Positions 35,804 through 48,184 of a DNA stretch of 64,000 nt are shown one piece after another. The stretch's first letter is position 1, and each line of letters opens with the position of its first letter. Below the pieces are notes generated by a model that did not search any database, was not told where the DNA came from, and worked only from the letters and a program-made list of their open reading frames with translations. The translations under genes and the position numbers were made by a program. This DNA comes from Austropuccinia psidii (taxonomy: Eukaryota > Basidiomycota > Pucciniomycetes > Pucciniales > Sphaerophragmiaceae): positions 24,066,605-24,130,604 of the forward strand of contig JALGQZ010000013.1 in assembly GCA_023105745.1 (NCBI GenBank), written 5' to 3'.

Positions 35804-37994
35804 TGTGAGCCTGTGAGGTATGTTTAACATACCCATAAGGCCACAAATGATTTTATAAACAATTAAATTTGTCTTAAACAGACTTTTTAGTTGAATTTAA
35901 AATAAAAAATAATAAAAAATAAGTATAACTTTTTTTTGGATAAACAAAGTTATAATTATTATGTCATTTTTGGATTCTACACCAAAAATAACCTAGGGTA
36001 CACCCATAGGGTGTTATACCCAAAAACACTTATTTCTTGTGTTATTAGAAGATTTAAGAATCTCACAGTACTAATGTAACTTTTTAACATTTTTTTAAAA
36101 TTGTTAAATTTAAGCTTAATTAAGCTTAAATTTAAAGTTACATAAGGTTTATGCAACTTTACCAAAATTTTAGTTAAAATTGAGGTGTGGTGTATATTTA
36201 CTGAATTGGCTAAGGATTTGCCATACAGAATGTAAATCCTGCGTGAGCTCAATTTAAAAGGGTTTAAGGCCATAGTATGGCTTTAAATAAATAAAAGGGC
36301 AAAATCCACGCAAAAAGGTGGGACAAAGGAAAAAGACCAAATAGAGCTGGGGTACCCAACTTTTTGGATCTGCAAGGATTCAATTAAGGTTGTCCACCTG
36401 TATTGGAGGATTTTCAACCTTATTTAAACTTTAAGATTAGACTTTGATCCAACCTTAAGGTTTAAACTGGTTTTATCCTAAATTGGACAGGAATTTCAAG
36501 CTGCCAAGAGGGTAAATCCCAATAAGCAGGCTTGGAATCAAGGTTTTAAGAACTGTCAAAGCTTAATCAAGCTTAAAAAGCTTAAATAAGCTTAAAACTT
36601 TAAGGTTTCAATCATCAAAACCTTATCAAAACTTAAGGTTTTGTGTGTATTGCTATTTTACGTGGAAAAATAGTAATAACTTCAAAAATTCATTAAAAAT
36701 CCAAATCTTAATGGATTTGCTTGAAAATTTCACACAGCTTAGAATTTAATATTATCAATATATAAATTAAATTTTAAGTATCTTTTATTAATAGGTTTCC
36801 TGGGTAATTAGCCTGGAAAATTACTTTTTTAATTAAGCTTCAAGAAAATTATGATTTCTTTAAAAATTAATTAAGAATTCAGTTTAAGAGATTTCTGCTT
36901 GAAACTCTGATTTTATGTTGTTCATGTGATGAACTTTAATATAAATAAACTTATTTTATATTAAAACTTAAAATAATTAAACTAAATGAGGATTAAAGTT
37001 ACTTGGAGTTAAGAATAACACTGATAACTTTAAATTGGAAGTAAAAATAAGTTGCCTTAAGTTAAGAACTTAATTTTTAAGCATGGTTTTTCAGTTTTGA
37101 CCTGAGCACGCCCTCTACATCCATTATGAATCATGAGAGCTGCTCTGTAGACATAAAAAGAGTCTTTTCATCACTGTTTTTGTCCATCATTCATAATCAA
37201 TCCAATCATCTTAGAAATTTAACAGGTAAAGTTTTATTAAATATGAAATCTTATTATTAAAAGTAATTCTTAAGTTATTTTTATTCTTTGTTTATTAAAT
37301 TAAAGAATTGAAGTCATAGAATTCAGATTATTGTTGTAATCATCTATAATAAATTTTATTATATAAAATTATCATCTTAAATATCTTTTAAAATCCACAA
37401 ATTCCTCTCAAAAACTCTTTAATCATAAATTTTAGTATAAAAAGTTGTTTTATCTTTGATTTTATTGATTTTTGGCGTGTTTTTAACTTATAATCATTAT
37501 TTAATATAATAACTGTTGTTTTATAACTTGTTGTATTAAATAAATATTATAAGTAAGTTTTCTTTAAAGTTCTATATTTTTTTTATCTATTATTAGTTTT
37601 TTTATATAGAATTTTATTCTATAAAGAATTATTTCTGCACAGTGTGTGTTTAATTCTTTTTATAAATAATATTTATATTATTTATAAGTGGTTAAATATT
37701 TATATTTTCCACGTGTAATAGTCTCATTAAGAGCTTTACACTTCTTATTGTTATAACTGTCAGTGACTATAACAATAATAGAATAATTATAATTTATTAT
37801 AATTATTATATTTTTTTTTTATTATTATATTATTATAATAATAATTAAATTTATTTTTTTATATAATTATTTTTAATAATTATATTTAAATTTGTGGTTA
37901 TAATATTTCATTATATTATATTTTTCTACTGAGGACAGTCATAGTACTCTTGATATTGTTACTATTATCAAGAGTTTCATAGACAAACCTTACA
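35804..37994 (+). repeat. 5' LTR of element B
   Basis: It begins TGTGAGCCTG and ends ACAAACCTTACA. It is 2191 bp, unusually long, and very AT-rich in its last third, with runs of AATTATTATA near 37790-37860. A minus-strand frame of 98 codons (35977-36273) is present identically in both LTRs, but it has no recognisable domain and I do not call it a gene. Confidence 0.95.
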
Positions 37995-38012
37995 TTTGGG
38001 GGCCTGGCCGTG
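37995..38012 (+). promoter_or_regulatory. Candidate primer-binding site of element B
   Basis: TTTGGGGGCCTGGCCGTG follows the 5' LTR directly. The same 18 bases follow the LTR of the A-family element at 61512, although the two LTRs are unrelated for most of their length. Position and conservation suggest the minus-strand primer site. Which tRNA or tRNA fragment would pair is not resolved. Confidence 0.6.
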
Positions 38013-38711
38013 ATTTTAAACCAATTTTTGGGACATAAATCATATTCTAGACCTTATTTTACTGTTTTTTGACGTAAAATTGCCATATTTGTCTTAATAT
38101 TGGCTTTTTTGGACTTATCCCTTATAAATAATCTTTATAATATTAATAAAGTTATTTTTTTCTTAAGAATATTGTTTGAAACAATATACTATTGAGTGAC
38201 TTGGAATAAATTTCTTTTGTCTAACTAGTGGCTTTTTCACATCACAGACTTGAAATTTATTCTTTGAGTTATTCTAGTATAAAGTGAATAATAATATAAT
38301 TTTGATTAATTAACTTGTTAATTGCATAATTATTATTTCTTTAAAGAAAATAATAAATCAAATAAAAATTCTTTAAAAATAAAAATCTTTACTAAAAATA
38401 TTTTTTTCTTTTATCTTAGACATTTTTTCTTTATTTTTGACGTAATTTGCCATAAATTACATAAAAACAACTTTATTCAATAAGTTGAGTTTATAAGTTA
38501 TTTTTATTATTTGATAAAATAACTTATATTTTTAAATTTTCTCTAGTGTCTTCCATCAGAGAAAGTTCTTCAGACTCTGAAGCCTCAGAGTCCAGTATTG
38601 AAATTCAAACCAGCCCAGCACCAAGGGGTTTAATAACCAAAGAGCCCTTTAAAGGTCCTGCAGGTGAATTCAATCCACTTTTACTCTAATTTTTATTAAA
38701 ATTGACGTGAA
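38013..38711 (+). other. Leader of element B with a probable upstream coding exon
   Basis: Most of it is AT-rich and non-coding. At 38547-38663 a short open stretch rich in Ser/Glu (reading SSIRESSSDSEASESS) is preceded by the acceptor-like TTTTCTCTAG and followed by the donor-like GCAG/GTGAAT. The likely intron 38664-38725 ends in CTACTAG and contains the ATG (38712) of the long frame. Spliced and unspliced RNAs would therefore start gag differently. This is a prediction from splice consensus only. Confidence 0.45.
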
Positions 38712-41700
38712 ATGACTCCTACTAGAAGTGGAAGCAACTACTCCATCCAATCAAATGGATCTGGACCAGGACATTCCAGCCATAAATCCAAAAGGCAAGA
38801 ATGTCCTCCCAGAGGAGAGGCACAAATGGAGGATGCCAGAACTTCCACCAGTTCCCAAAGGTTAGCCAGCACCTTTGAACCTCTTATTGAGAGTCCAGAA
38901 GCTGACATAACTGCTATTGCTGTTAGACCTGAACCATTTCCAACAGGCAACTGTGGAAATTTATCAATCCCAATGGAAAAACTGGTTCCTGGCGTCAAAA
39001 CAACAAGAGTGGGAACTCCTTCCAAGTCTTTGGATAGGCACCATGAACTCTTATCTTCAAGTGAAGAAGTTCATGGGGCCAGAAAAGACAGAAGATCTTC
39101 TATTGGGTTGGACACCAATGTCTGTCAAAGGACAAGTCCAACAGATAAAAGCTTGGTTGAAAAACCAAAGCATGTTATCAGAAGACCAGAAGAAGAAGTT
39201 GGCCCAGGGCAAGGACAACAGCCAAGTGGAAGCTCCTCAAGCATCCACCAGCAAAAATCCGCCTCAACAAGTGCCAAACAAGCCCAAGCAAGCCCCAAAG
39301 ACCAACCAGAAGGGCAAGCAAAAGGCAAAGGGAAAGGCAAAGCCCAAGTGGAACAAGCCCTACCCTCAGAATTACAGAATTCCAAAGAAGGAAAAGACAG
39401 CCATGGACAATGTGTTCAATATGGCAAGAACTTTGATGGAATTCAAAAACAAGGAGGAGGAAAGATTGAACCAATCCTTTCCAAAGAAATAGACCCTGTA
39501 AAGCTTGTAACTTACTTTGAATCTTGTAATAAAGAAATTATGGCAAAATTTAAAGCATTTGATCATGTCCAACAAAAGCTGGGCAATGAGATAGTACAAG
39601 TTAAAGACCAACAAAAGACCATTATTGGCCTTGAAAATGTTAATAAGGCAAATATTTTGTCTTTGACGCAAATTTGTGAAAGACTTGAGCATAAAGTTAC
39701 CTTACTCAATCAACCAGATGAGAATTCAATTTCTTTTATAACTGGACAGCTAAGAGAATTGAAAATACAAGTTCAAAACTTGGAAAATTCAACTGGCCAC
39801 AATGCAGCTCTTTTTCAAGAACAATTGGAAAAAAGTGATAAAGCAAGACTTGAATTGAAAGAAGATATTCAATCAAGTATTAATAATATATCACTAAAAA
39901 ATGAATTGCCAAGGCAATCCACACCATTTCTTGACAGAAATGATCTTAACTTGAATAATGATTTACATCATACAATTTCAAGTAATGATGTGGAAACTGC
40001 TTGCAATTACAAAGACATTCCAAGATTAGAGGAATGGCCAACCTTCAGTGGTGAAGGAGAATATAATCATATGGAATTTATGAAAACAATTGATATGTTC
40101 AAAGAAGACTTTAACATACCAGATGAATACATAAGTGCCAGATTACACTCATTATTTACCAAATCAGCTAAGAAATGGTATTATAAGATGAGACAAGACC
40201 ATGGAAAACATTCCTGGCCTTGGTGGAAAGAACAAGTTATTTCCAAATGGGCAAATGATTCCTGGAGATTTAGAATGGAAAATTCTTTTGAAGAAGCCAT
40301 TTTTAATATTGAGAGGGACAGGCCCATGACTTGGTTTCTTAAACAGAAGGACAGATTAACTGCCCTTCATCCTGATATGTCTGAACCAATGGTACATAAA
40401 AGGATATTAAGAAAGTGTGGTGGTGACCTTGAGCATGCTATAAGAAGCAGATGTATTGAGCCTTGCTCTACAGAAGATTATATCAATGCTATGGAGGATA
40501 TCACTACTAGAACAAAAATTGGAAGAAATTGGTATAAACCCCCAATAGACAACAAGACTAGTGGGAAACCAATTTCAAAACCAAATAAACCACATGACAG
40601 ACCTCCTTTGAAATGTCATAAATGTGGAAGAACATCTCATTTAGCAAACACTTGTCCAAAAAAGACAAGAGTCAATGAGATAAGTGTAGAAAAAGCGGAA
40701 GACACAAAAGAAACTGAGGTAGCTTTACATGAAAGTGATTCTGAACCTTCAGAAGAAGAAGAAACATCAGAAGAACTTAGTATAGAGAATATTAATGTTT
40801 CTTTTGAGGTCACTGAGGTACATACTCACTTACCACAGTACAGTGATGAATGTATGGATCTCATACATGTGCAAGATGCCAGAATGCAAAAAACCAAACC
40901 TGCCAGAGGTAAAGGTTATACAGCTGGGTCATCTTGTATCACTAATATTGTGATAAATAACACAGAAGCCAAGATACATCTTGACTCAGGTGCTTTTTGC
41001 ACTTGTGTTGGGAAAGATTATCTTGACAAAATTTATACCAATTGGCAAGACAAGCTGATGCCAATTGAAGGTGTAAAATTCAGCAGTGCTAGCCAGAATA
41101 TGCATCCTTTGGGTATATTTGAAGCTACAATAATATTTCCTCACCCTGCAGGAAGTATGAGATTGAAAGCTGAATTTGTTGTTATGAATAATTGTACTTC
41201 ACAACACTTTATACTTGGGAATGATTATCTCAATATCTATGGTATTGATATTAATAATTATAAGGACAGATATTTCACTATAGGGGAAAATAAAAGGCAA
41301 AAATTTGCTTTTTCTCCAGAAAGAAAAGAAATTACTGTCATTCAACAAGTAAAAAATGTTAATAAAGAAAAATTTGTGTCAGATCAATTAAGTGAAGCAC
41401 AAATTAGTCCTGAATTAACACCAGAAATGAAGGAAGAACTTATTGAAATTTTATTTCAATTTCAAAAAGCCTTTGCTTCTGATGATGAACCACTTGGGGC
41501 TATAAAAGGCCATGAAGTGGATATCATGCTTAACGTGGAGAGACCTTATCCCCCACTATTAAGAAGACCAGCTTACCCAGCTAGCCCTAGGGCTAGAGAA
41601 GCATTAGAAAGTCATATTCATGAACTAATGAAACTGGGAGTTCTTAGAAAAGTTGGACACAATGAGGAAGTAGAAGTCACAACTCCAGTAATCATTACTT

Positions 41701-44480
41701 GGCATAATGATAAGTCAAGGATGGTTGGGGATTTTAGGGCATTGAACACCTATACTATTCCAGACAGGTATCCAATCCCTAGAATCCATGAGACTTTGAC
41801 TCAATTATCCAAAGCAAAGTTTATTACTTCCATGGATGCTCTTAAAGGCTTCCATCAGAATGTTTTAACACCTCATGCAAAGAAATTATTGAGAATAATA
41901 GCTCATTGTGGTATTTATGAATATTTGAGGATGCCTTTTGGTATTAAAAATGCACCCTCTCATTATCAAAGAATGATGAATACCATATTCCCACATGAAT
42001 TATCAGAGGGATGGTTAATCATTTATATTGATGACATTATCATTTGTTCAGAAACCTGGCAATCACATTTAGAGAGACTTTCATTAGTACTTAGGAGAAT
42101 TCTACAAGTGAACATGAAAATTTCTCTTAAAAAATGTAATTTTGGGTTTCATGAGTTGAAAGCTCTGGGACATGTAGTATCAGGACTAAGCCTTGGTGTT
42201 GACAAAAACAAAGTGGCTGCAGTTTTACTGAAACAAATGCCCCAGAACAAAAAAGAGATGATGTCTTTCTTAGGATTTGCCAGTTATTACAGGCAACACC
42301 TTAAAGATTTTGCAATCCATGCCAGATCATTATACAGAATTTGTGATCAACAGACTGTTTTTGAAATGACACAGGAGAGAATTCAAGCATATGATAAAAT
42401 CAAGCATGCCTTGACCAATGCACCATTATTATTGATGCCAGACTGGAAACTTCCTTTTAAGCTGTATATTGATGCATGTGGTGATGGTTTAGGAGCTGCT
42501 TTTCATCAAGTTCAAATTGTCAATGACAAACCTTATGAAGGTCCAGTTTGTTTTATTTCAAGACAAATTAAACCTACTGAGGCAAGATATGGAGCTAGCC
42601 AAATGGAGTGCCTTTGCCTTGTTTGGGCTCTGGAAAAACTTCATTATTATCTTGATGGTAGTGTGTTTGAAGTAATTACTGATTGTAATGCAGTAAAATC
42701 ACTTCTTAACATGAAGACTCCAAACAGACACATGTTAAGATGGCAGATTGCTATACAGGAGTATAGAGGCAACATGACCATAGTACATAAAGCTGGAAAT
42801 ATTCATAAGAATGCTGATGGCTTAAGTAGATGGGCATTACCCAATACACCTGATAATCCTGCCTATGTTCCTACAAGTGCAGAACCTCAAATCCCAATTG
42901 AAGGAATCAATATCACAGATGTTGGAACAGAATTCTTTGAAGAGGTTAGAGAAAGCTACAGGCAAGATAAGAATTGTCATATTCTTACTGCTCTACTTGA
43001 CAAAGATTGTAAAGATGTAGCCTTGGCTAATTCTCTGGATGATATTTGGAAAACATCTTATGATAATGGAAGATTTCATTTGTTTGATGGTATACTATAT
43101 CATAGATCTAAACACACATGTGTCATGGTCCTATGTAGTAGAATGTTGATTAACACAATACTACTAGAATGCCATGATAACATTTATTCTGGACATCTGT
43201 CTGAAGACAGAACAATGGAAAGAATTAAGACATGTGCCTGGTGGCCATCTTGGAGAAAAGATGTCATTGAGTACTGTCATAGTTGTGATAGATGCCAGAA
43301 AGCCAATAAAGCTACTGGGAAAAGGTTTGGTTTAATGATCCATATTCAAGAACCAAGTACCCCATGGGAAGTGGTTCACATGGATTGGGTAACTGCTTTA
43401 CCACCTGGAGGTGATAAAAGTTACAATGCATGTCTTGTTATTGTGGACAGATATAGCAAAACACCAATCTTTTTACCATGCCATAAAGATGACACAGCTA
43501 TGGATACAGCTCTTCTAATTTGGAACAGAGTCATATCCCATACTGGTCTCTTTAAAAATATCATTAGTGATAGAGACCCAAAATTCACATCAGCCTTATG
43601 GACTAATCTACATAAGCTTTTGGGTACAAAATTATCATTTTCAACGGCCTACCATCCACAAACAGATGGACTGGCAGAAAGAATGATTCAAACCCTTGAG
43701 GACATGATCAGAAGATTTTGTGCTTATGGCCTGGAGTTTAAAGATTCTGATGGCTTTACCCATGATTGGTGTACTCTTATACCAGCATTGGAATTAGCCT
43801 ACAAGACCTCCATCCATGCTTCAACAGGCAAGACTCCTGCAATGTTGGAAAAAGGATGGAACCCCAAACTTCCAGTTGATACTTTGAAAAAAGATTTGGT
43901 TGACATTCATCCAACTGCTTCAAGCTTTAAGCTGCTGCTTGATAAAGTGAGACATCATGCAAATCAAAGCATGAATGATGCCTTTGAATATGCTAAGCAG
44001 AAATGGGATAAAAGTCATAAGACACCAGAATTCAAAGTAGGGGACTTAATACTAGTTTCAACCTTGAACTTTAATAATATTAAAGGTCCAAAGAAATTGA
44101 AAGATTCCTTTGCAGGACCATTTATTATTAAAGCCCTCCATGGGACAAATGCAGTACAAGTAGAACTGTCAGGAGAGTTAGGAAACAAACACCCAACTTT
44201 CCCTGTCAGTCTTGTAAAGCATTACACATCAAGTGATAAGGAATTATTTCCTTTGAGAAATGAAACACCCTTAGAAGTACCCCCACTTGAACCAAGTGAG
44301 GAAAAGAAAGTACTGAAAGTCTTAAAAGAAAGAAGACTTAGGGGTAAAAATGAAAGAGAATACTTAGTCAGGTACAGAAATCCACAACATGAAGATGAGT
44401 GGGTTGAAGAAAGTAAGATACCTGATTCCCAAAAGTTTCTCAGAAGATTCAGACATGAGAGAAGACCAATTCCTCAATAA
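38712..44480 (+). CDS. Gag-Pol polyprotein of element B
   Basis: A single frame of 1922 residues encodes all functions for copying RNA to DNA and inserting it. Residues 1-260 are low-complexity (Ser, Gln, Gly, Lys) and overlap a second frame. 270-400 are coiled-coil-like. The capsid domain spans about 437-600 ([35 protein letters not shown]). A zinc knuckle, [14 protein letters not shown], starts at 635. Retropepsin has DSGA at 758. RT has YIDDI at 1105-1109 and MPFGIKNAP before it. RNase H spans about 1250-1370 ([24 protein letters not shown]). Integrase has the HHCC region about 1487-1530 ([11 protein letters not shown]), core aspartates at HMDW (about 1557) and SDRDPKF (about 1620), and the glutamate in GLAERM (about 1656). 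A chromodomain-like tail occupies about 1865-1922 ([20 protein letters not shown]). Gag and Pol share one frame, with no shift or stop between them, as in some fungal chromoviruses. The start is the first ATG; a spliced start is also possible. Confidence 0.95.
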   Translation: MTPTRSGSNYSIQSNGSGPGHSSHKSKRQECPPRGEAQMEDARTSTSSQRLASTFEPLIESPEADITAIAVRPEPFPTGNCGNLSIPMEKLVPGVKTTRVGTPSKSLDRHHELLSSSEEVHGARKDRRSSIGLDTNVCQRTSPTDKSLVEKPKHVIRRPEEEVGPGQGQQPSGSSSSIHQQKSASTSAKQAQASPKDQPEGQAKGKGKGKAQVEQALPSELQNSKEGKDSHGQCVQYGKNFDGIQKQGGGKIEPILSKEIDPVKLVTYFESCNKEIMAKFKAFDHVQQKLGNEIVQVKDQQKTIIGLENVNKANILSLTQICERLEHKVTLLNQPDENSISFITGQLRELKIQVQNLENSTGHNAALFQEQLEKSDKARLELKEDIQSSINNISLKNELPRQSTPFLDRNDLNLNNDLHHTISSNDVETACNYKDIPRLEEWPTFSGEGEYNHMEFMKTIDMFKEDFNIPDEYISARLHSLFTKSAKKWYYKMRQDHGKHSWPWWKEQVISKWANDSWRFRMENSFEEAIFNIERDRPMTWFLKQKDRLTALHPDMSEPMVHKRILRKCGGDLEHAIRSRCIEPCSTEDYINAMEDITTRTKIGRNWYKPPIDNKTSGKPISKPNKPHDRPPLKCHKCGRTSHLANTCPKKTRVNEISVEKAEDTKETEVALHESDSEPSEEEETSEELSIENINVSFEVTEVHTHLPQYSDECMDLIHVQDARMQKTKPARGKGYTAGSSCITNIVINNTEAKIHLDSGAFCTCVGKDYLDKIYTNWQDKLMPIEGVKFSSASQNMHPLGIFEATIIFPHPAGSMRLKAEFVVMNNCTSQHFILGNDYLNIYGIDINNYKDRYFTIGENKRQKFAFSPERKEITVIQQVKNVNKEKFVSDQLSEAQISPELTPEMKEELIEILFQFQKAFASDDEPLGAIKGHEVDIMLNVERPYPPLLRRPAYPASPRAREALESHIHELMKLGVLRKVGHNEEVEVTTPVIITWHNDKSRMVGDFRALNTYTIPDRYPIPRIHETLTQLSKAKFITSMDALKGFHQNVLTPHAKKLLRIIAHCGIYEYLRMPFGIKNAPSHYQRMMNTIFPHELSEGWLIIYIDDIIICSETWQSHLERLSLVLRRILQVNMKISLKKCNFGFHELKALGHVVSGLSLGVDKNKVAAVLLKQMPQNKKEMMSFLGFASYYRQHLKDFAIHARSLYRICDQQTVFEMTQERIQAYDKIKHALTNAPLLLMPDWKLPFKLYIDACGDGLGAAFHQVQIVNDKPYEGPVCFISRQIKPTEARYGASQMECLCLVWALEKLHYYLDGSVFEVITDCNAVKSLLNMKTPNRHMLRWQIAIQEYRGNMTIVHKAGNIHKNADGLSRWALPNTPDNPAYVPTSAEPQIPIEGINITDVGTEFFEEVRESYRQDKNCHILTALLDKDCKDVALANSLDDIWKTSYDNGRFHLFDGILYHRSKHTCVMVLCSRMLINTILLECHDNIYSGHLSEDRTMERIKTCAWWPSWRKDVIEYCHSCDRCQKANKATGKRFGLMIHIQEPSTPWEVVHMDWVTALPPGGDKSYNACLVIVDRYSKTPIFLPCHKDDTAMDTALLIWNRVISHTGLFKNIISDRDPKFTSALWTNLHKLLGTKLSFSTAYHPQTDGLAERMIQTLEDMIRRFCAYGLEFKDSDGFTHDWCTLIPALELAYKTSIHASTGKTPAMLEKGWNPKLPVDTLKKDLVDIHPTASSFKLLLDKVRHHANQSMNDAFEYAKQKWDKSHKTPEFKVGDLILVSTLNFNNIKGPKKLKDSFAGPFIIKALHGTNAVQVELSGELGNKHPTFPVSLVKHYTSSDKELFPLRNETPLEVPPLEPSEEKKVLKVLKERRLRGKNEREYLVRYRNPQHEDEWVEESKIPDSQKFLRRFRHERRPIPQ
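38917..39492 (+). CDS. Overlapping +1 frame inside gag of element B
   Basis: This 191-codon frame lies fully within the gag-pol frame, shifted by +1. It looks more protein-like than the frame it overlaps. It has a Trp-rich helical part ([40 protein letters not shown], then [18 protein letters not shown]), a Pro/Gln linker, a strongly basic patch ([19 protein letters not shown]) and a short C-terminal helix ([15 protein letters not shown]). A similar order is seen in the overlapping frame of the A-family element (62438-63172). Translation could use ATG 38917 or splicing: a candidate intron 38861-38946 (AAAG/GTTAGC to CCAACAG) joins upstream exons to this region. The basic patch suggests RNA binding, but the function is unknown. 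It could be an open frame by chance, yet the parallel in A argues against that. Confidence 0.6.
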   Translation: MLLDLNHFQQATVEIYQSQWKNWFLASKQQEWELLPSLWIGTMNSYLQVKKFMGPEKTEDLLLGWTPMSVKGQVQQIKAWLKNQSMLSEDQKKKLAQGKDNSQVEAPQASTSKNPPQQVPNKPKQAPKTNQKGKQKAKGKAKPKWNKPYPQNYRIPKKEKTAMDNVFNMARTLMEFKNKEEERLNQSFPKK

Positions 44481-44612
44481 AAGTTTGAATTGTGTGCTTT
44501 ACATACTTGAACAGTATAAGTAGAGAGGTTGGACAGTGGATTATACCCCCCCCAAATAACTTGGGGGTACACTAAAGGAAAATTGTGGTACAATTTTTTT
44601 GGTGGTAGGGAA
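44481..44612 (+). other. 3' untranslated part and polypurine tract of element B
   Basis: Non-coding sequence ends in GGTGGTAGGGAA (44601-44612), directly before the 3' LTR. The decayed minus-strand B relative has the matching tract (reverse complement of TTTCCTACCACTAAAAG at 56302). A run of eight C (44547-44554) followed by AAATAACTTGGGGG can fold back on itself. Confidence 0.75.
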
Positions 44613-46803
44613 TGTGAGCCTGTGAGGTATGTTTAACATACCCATAAGGCCACAAATGATTTTATAAACAATTAAATTTGTCTTAAACAGACTTTTTAGT
44701 TGAATTTAAAATAAAAAATAATAAAAAATAAGTATAACTTTTTTTTGGATAAACAAAGTTATAATTATTATGTCATTTTTGGATTCTACACCAAAAATAA
44801 CCTAGGGTACACCCATAGGGTGTTATACCCAAAAACACTTATTTCTTGTGTTATTAGAAGATTTAAGAATCTCACAGTACTAATGTAACTTTTTAACATT
44901 TTTTTAAAATTGTTAAATTTAAGCTTAATTAAGCTTAAATTTAAAGTTACATAAGGTTTATGCAACTTTACCAAAATTTTAGTTAAAATTGAGGTGTGGT
45001 GTATATTTACTGAATTGGCTAAGGATTTGCCATACAGAATGTAAATCCTGCGTGAGCTCAATTTAAAAGGGTTTAAGGCCATAGTATGGCTTTAAATAAA
45101 TAAAAGGGCAAAATCCACGCAAAAAGGTGGGACAAAGGAAAAAGACCAAATAGAGCTGGGGTACCCAACTTTTTGGATCTGCAAGGATTCAATTAAGGTT
45201 GTCCACCTGTATTGGAGGATTTTCAACCTTATTTAAACTTTAAGATTAGACTTTGATCCAACCTTAAGGTTTAAACTGGTTTTATCCTAAATTGGACAGG
45301 AATTTCAAGCTGCCAAGAGGGTAAATCCCAATAAGCAGGCTTGGAATCAAGGTTTTAAGAACTGTCAAAGCTTAATCAAGCTTAAAAAGCTTAAATAAGC
45401 TTAAAACTTTAAGGTTTCAATCATCAAAACCTTATCAAAACTTAAGGTTTTGTGTGTATTGCTATTTTACGTGGAAAAATAGTAATAACTTCAAAAATTC
45501 ATTAAAAATCCAAATCTTAATGGATTTGCTTGAAAATTTCACACAGCTTAGAATTTAATATTATCAATATATAAATTAAATTTTAAGTATCTTTTATTAA
45601 TAGGTTTCCTGGGTAATTAGCCTGGAAAATTACTTTTTTAATTAAGCTTAAAGAAAATTATGATTTCTTTAAAAATTAATTAAGAATTCAGTTTAAGAGA
45701 TTTCTGCTTGAAACTCTGATTTTATGTTGTTCATGTGATGAACTTTAATATAAATAAACTTATTTTATATTAAAACTTAAAATAATTAAACTAAATGAGG
45801 ATTAAAGTTACTTGGAGTTAAGAATAACACTGATAACTTTAAATTGGAAGTAAAAATAAGTTGCCTTAAGTTAAGAACTTAATTTTTAAGCATGGTTTTT
45901 CAGTTTTGACCTGAGCACGCCCTCTACATCCATTATGAATCATGAGAGCTGCTCTGTAGACATAAAAAGAGTCTTTTCATCACTGTTTTTGTCCATCATT
46001 CATAATCAATCCAATCATCTTAGAAATTTAACAGGTAAAGTTTTATTAAATATGAAATCTTATTATTAAAAGTAATTCTTAAGTTATTTTTATTCTTTGT
46101 TTATTAAATTAAAGAATTGAAGTTATAGAATTCAGATTATTGTTGTAATCATCTATAATAAATTTTATTATATAAAATTATCATCTTAAATATCTTTTAA
46201 AATCCACAAATTCCTCTCAAAAACTCTTTAATCATAAATTTTAGTATAAAAAGTTGTTTTATCTTTGATTTTATTGATTTTTGGCGTGTTTTTAACTTAT
46301 AATCATTATTTAATATAATAACTGTTGTTTTATAACTTGTTGTATTAAATAAATATCATAAGTAAGTTTTCTTTAAAGTTCTATATTTTTTTTATCTATT
46401 ATTAGTTTTTTTATATAGAATTTTATTCTATAAAGAATTATTTCTGCACAGTGTGTGTTTAATTCTTTTTATAAATAATATTTATATTATTTATAAGTGG
46501 TTAAATATTTATATTTTCCACGTGTAATAGTCTCATTAAGAGCTTTACACTTCTTATTGTTATAACTGTCAGTGACTATAACAATAATAGAATAATTATA
46601 ATTTATTATAATTATTATATTTTTTTTTTATTATTATATTATTATAATAATAATTAAATTTATTTTTTTATATAATTATTTTTAATAATTATATTTAAAT
46701 TTGTGGTTATAATATTTCATTATATTATATTTTTCTACTGAGGACAGTCATAGTACTCTTGATATTGTTACTATTATCAAGAGTTTCATAGACAAACCTT
46801 ACA
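44613..46803 (+). repeat. 3' LTR of element B
   Basis: It is 2191 bp and matches the 5' LTR except for three substitutions found by eye, with no indels. The TSD cttta follows. Confidence 0.95.
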
Positions 46804-47200
46804 CTTTACTTCATCTACATGGAAAGGTCTATAAGCCTTTTCACCCAATTTGAGGATAAAAAGTGACCTTTTCTCCACCAGAAAAGTTTTCCTCATCCTG
46901 CTCTGGAATTCCTACATAGTACAACTGTCAAAAACAGCCATACTATTAGAAGATAGTGAGGTTATACTTTAAATTCATAAGTATTGTAGTTCTTATTAAA
47001 GTAATCCAACAGGTAAGATTACAGCCAGGGCTGTCAACAGCACTCACCACCACTATTTTATAATGGTGAAGCCCTTAATACTCTATTTTAAACTTTTATT
47101 ATCTATAATAAACGTTTTTGAAATTAATTTTACCATGTCACAGTCATAGGTAAAGTTGTAAATAGCCTTATTACACTTTCATCATATACTCAGACTGACA

Positions 47201-48184
47201 GTTCCTGAGGTGTACAAGTGACATATCAGTGTTTTCAAGCAGTCAAAAACTTTAGATTCTTAGGGTATCTACCTTTAACTATGCATTGTACAAATTTTTT
47301 TCTACTGCTTTGGTAAATCTGCCTTTGGAAGTTACAACTGGGTTAATTACTGTAATATTCCCCTCAAAAGTTATCAAGGTTTGTTTAAATTTTATGATAA
47401 AAGGGTTTCTTGGTTCTCTAGTCCTCTAGGTGGCTGTGGCTGTCCACCTTTTGGTGGTGATGACACCTTCAATATTCCTCTTCCCTTTTCCCTTGTTGCC
47501 TTCTATGTCTCAAGGTGCCACTGGTGTACTGCCTTGTGCTTAGTTTCAAGGGGGAATCAGTTTTCTTCCACTTAATCAAAGGAAATGAGGGCATATGTCA
47601 GTTAAGACTTCTCAAAATGCTGTTTGTACCTTTAAGAAAGGCCTCTGGGCAATATATTACTATATTATGCCTCTGTATTATGATACGTAATTGAAATTAT
47701 CAGTTACACATCAAAAATACTGCCTTGTGGATGTATGGTATACAGTTTGTATCCAAATATCTCACATAGTATCTTGTAATTAACAAGTTTAATCTTATTA
47801 GTGGTTCTGTAATGGAAAATTGAAATTATAAATATGTCCATCCATGCTTCTGAACTGTTCTTTACAGTACTGAGGGTTATTTTTGATTAAAATGGAATTT
47901 TATTAAGGGTTATTAAGTGTTTTGATATCAGAAACACACCAATAATAGTCCTGTGGTGATTCAATTATAATCAGACCACATGGAGCAAGCAATAAAAAAA
48001 CAGTGGTATATGGTTATAAACCACTCAAATAAATAATATATGATATATAATATATATATATTTAAGATTTCAGGCCTGAAGAAAGAAACAAGGGTGTTAC
48101 AAAGAAGAAAATTAAGGGAAAAAACTCACTTTTTATGACAAAAATAGTCAAAAAAGTTCAAAAAACATGGCCAGACCTATAAAT
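47201..48184. other. Unassigned sequence between two LTR-A copies
   Basis: No gene is supported. One plus-strand frame (47381-47575) is short and has no recognisable domain. A TA-rich run with ATATATAATATATATATA lies at 48040-48062. Confidence 0.4.

Larger units (their letters stand above)
35804..46803 (+). mobile_element. Element B: intact, young Ty3/Gypsy chromovirus
   Basis: It is exactly 11,000 bp, with two 2191-bp LTRs and a perfect TSD, cttta, at 35799-35803 and 46804-46808. By eye the LTRs differ at three positions (36841/45650, 37315/46124, 37548/46357), about 99.9% identity, which points to very recent insertion. The gag-pol frame is unbroken over 1922 codons, with all catalytic motifs present. 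A primer-site candidate and a polypurine tract are in place, so the copy may be able to move. It landed in an old LTR-A. Confidence 0.95.
34758..47200 (+). repeat. Old LTR-A, split by element B
   Basis: The left part is 34758-35803 and the right part 46809-47200, together 1438 bp, the same length as the LTR-A copies elsewhere. The start has mutated (TTTCAGCCTGTGAC instead of TGTCAG) and the end reads CAGACTGACA. I find no TSD at the outer edges and no adjacent polypurine tract or primer site. It is therefore probably an old solo LTR. Confidence 0.8.

Noticed and set aside
35977..36273. 98-codon minus-strand frame present identically in both LTRs of element B
   Set aside because: Identity is explained by the LTRs being nearly identical. 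No domain is seen and older LTR-B copies do not keep the frame.
38738..39474. Minus-strand frames of 95-98 codons under the gag start
   Set aside because: They mirror the repetitive Lys/Gly/Gln coding of the plus strand as Leu/Phe/Pro-rich translations; nothing supports them.
34758..47200. LTR-A with element B as one giant element
   Set aside because: The cttta duplication and continuous LTR-A homology across the insert show that B inserted into an existing LTR-A.
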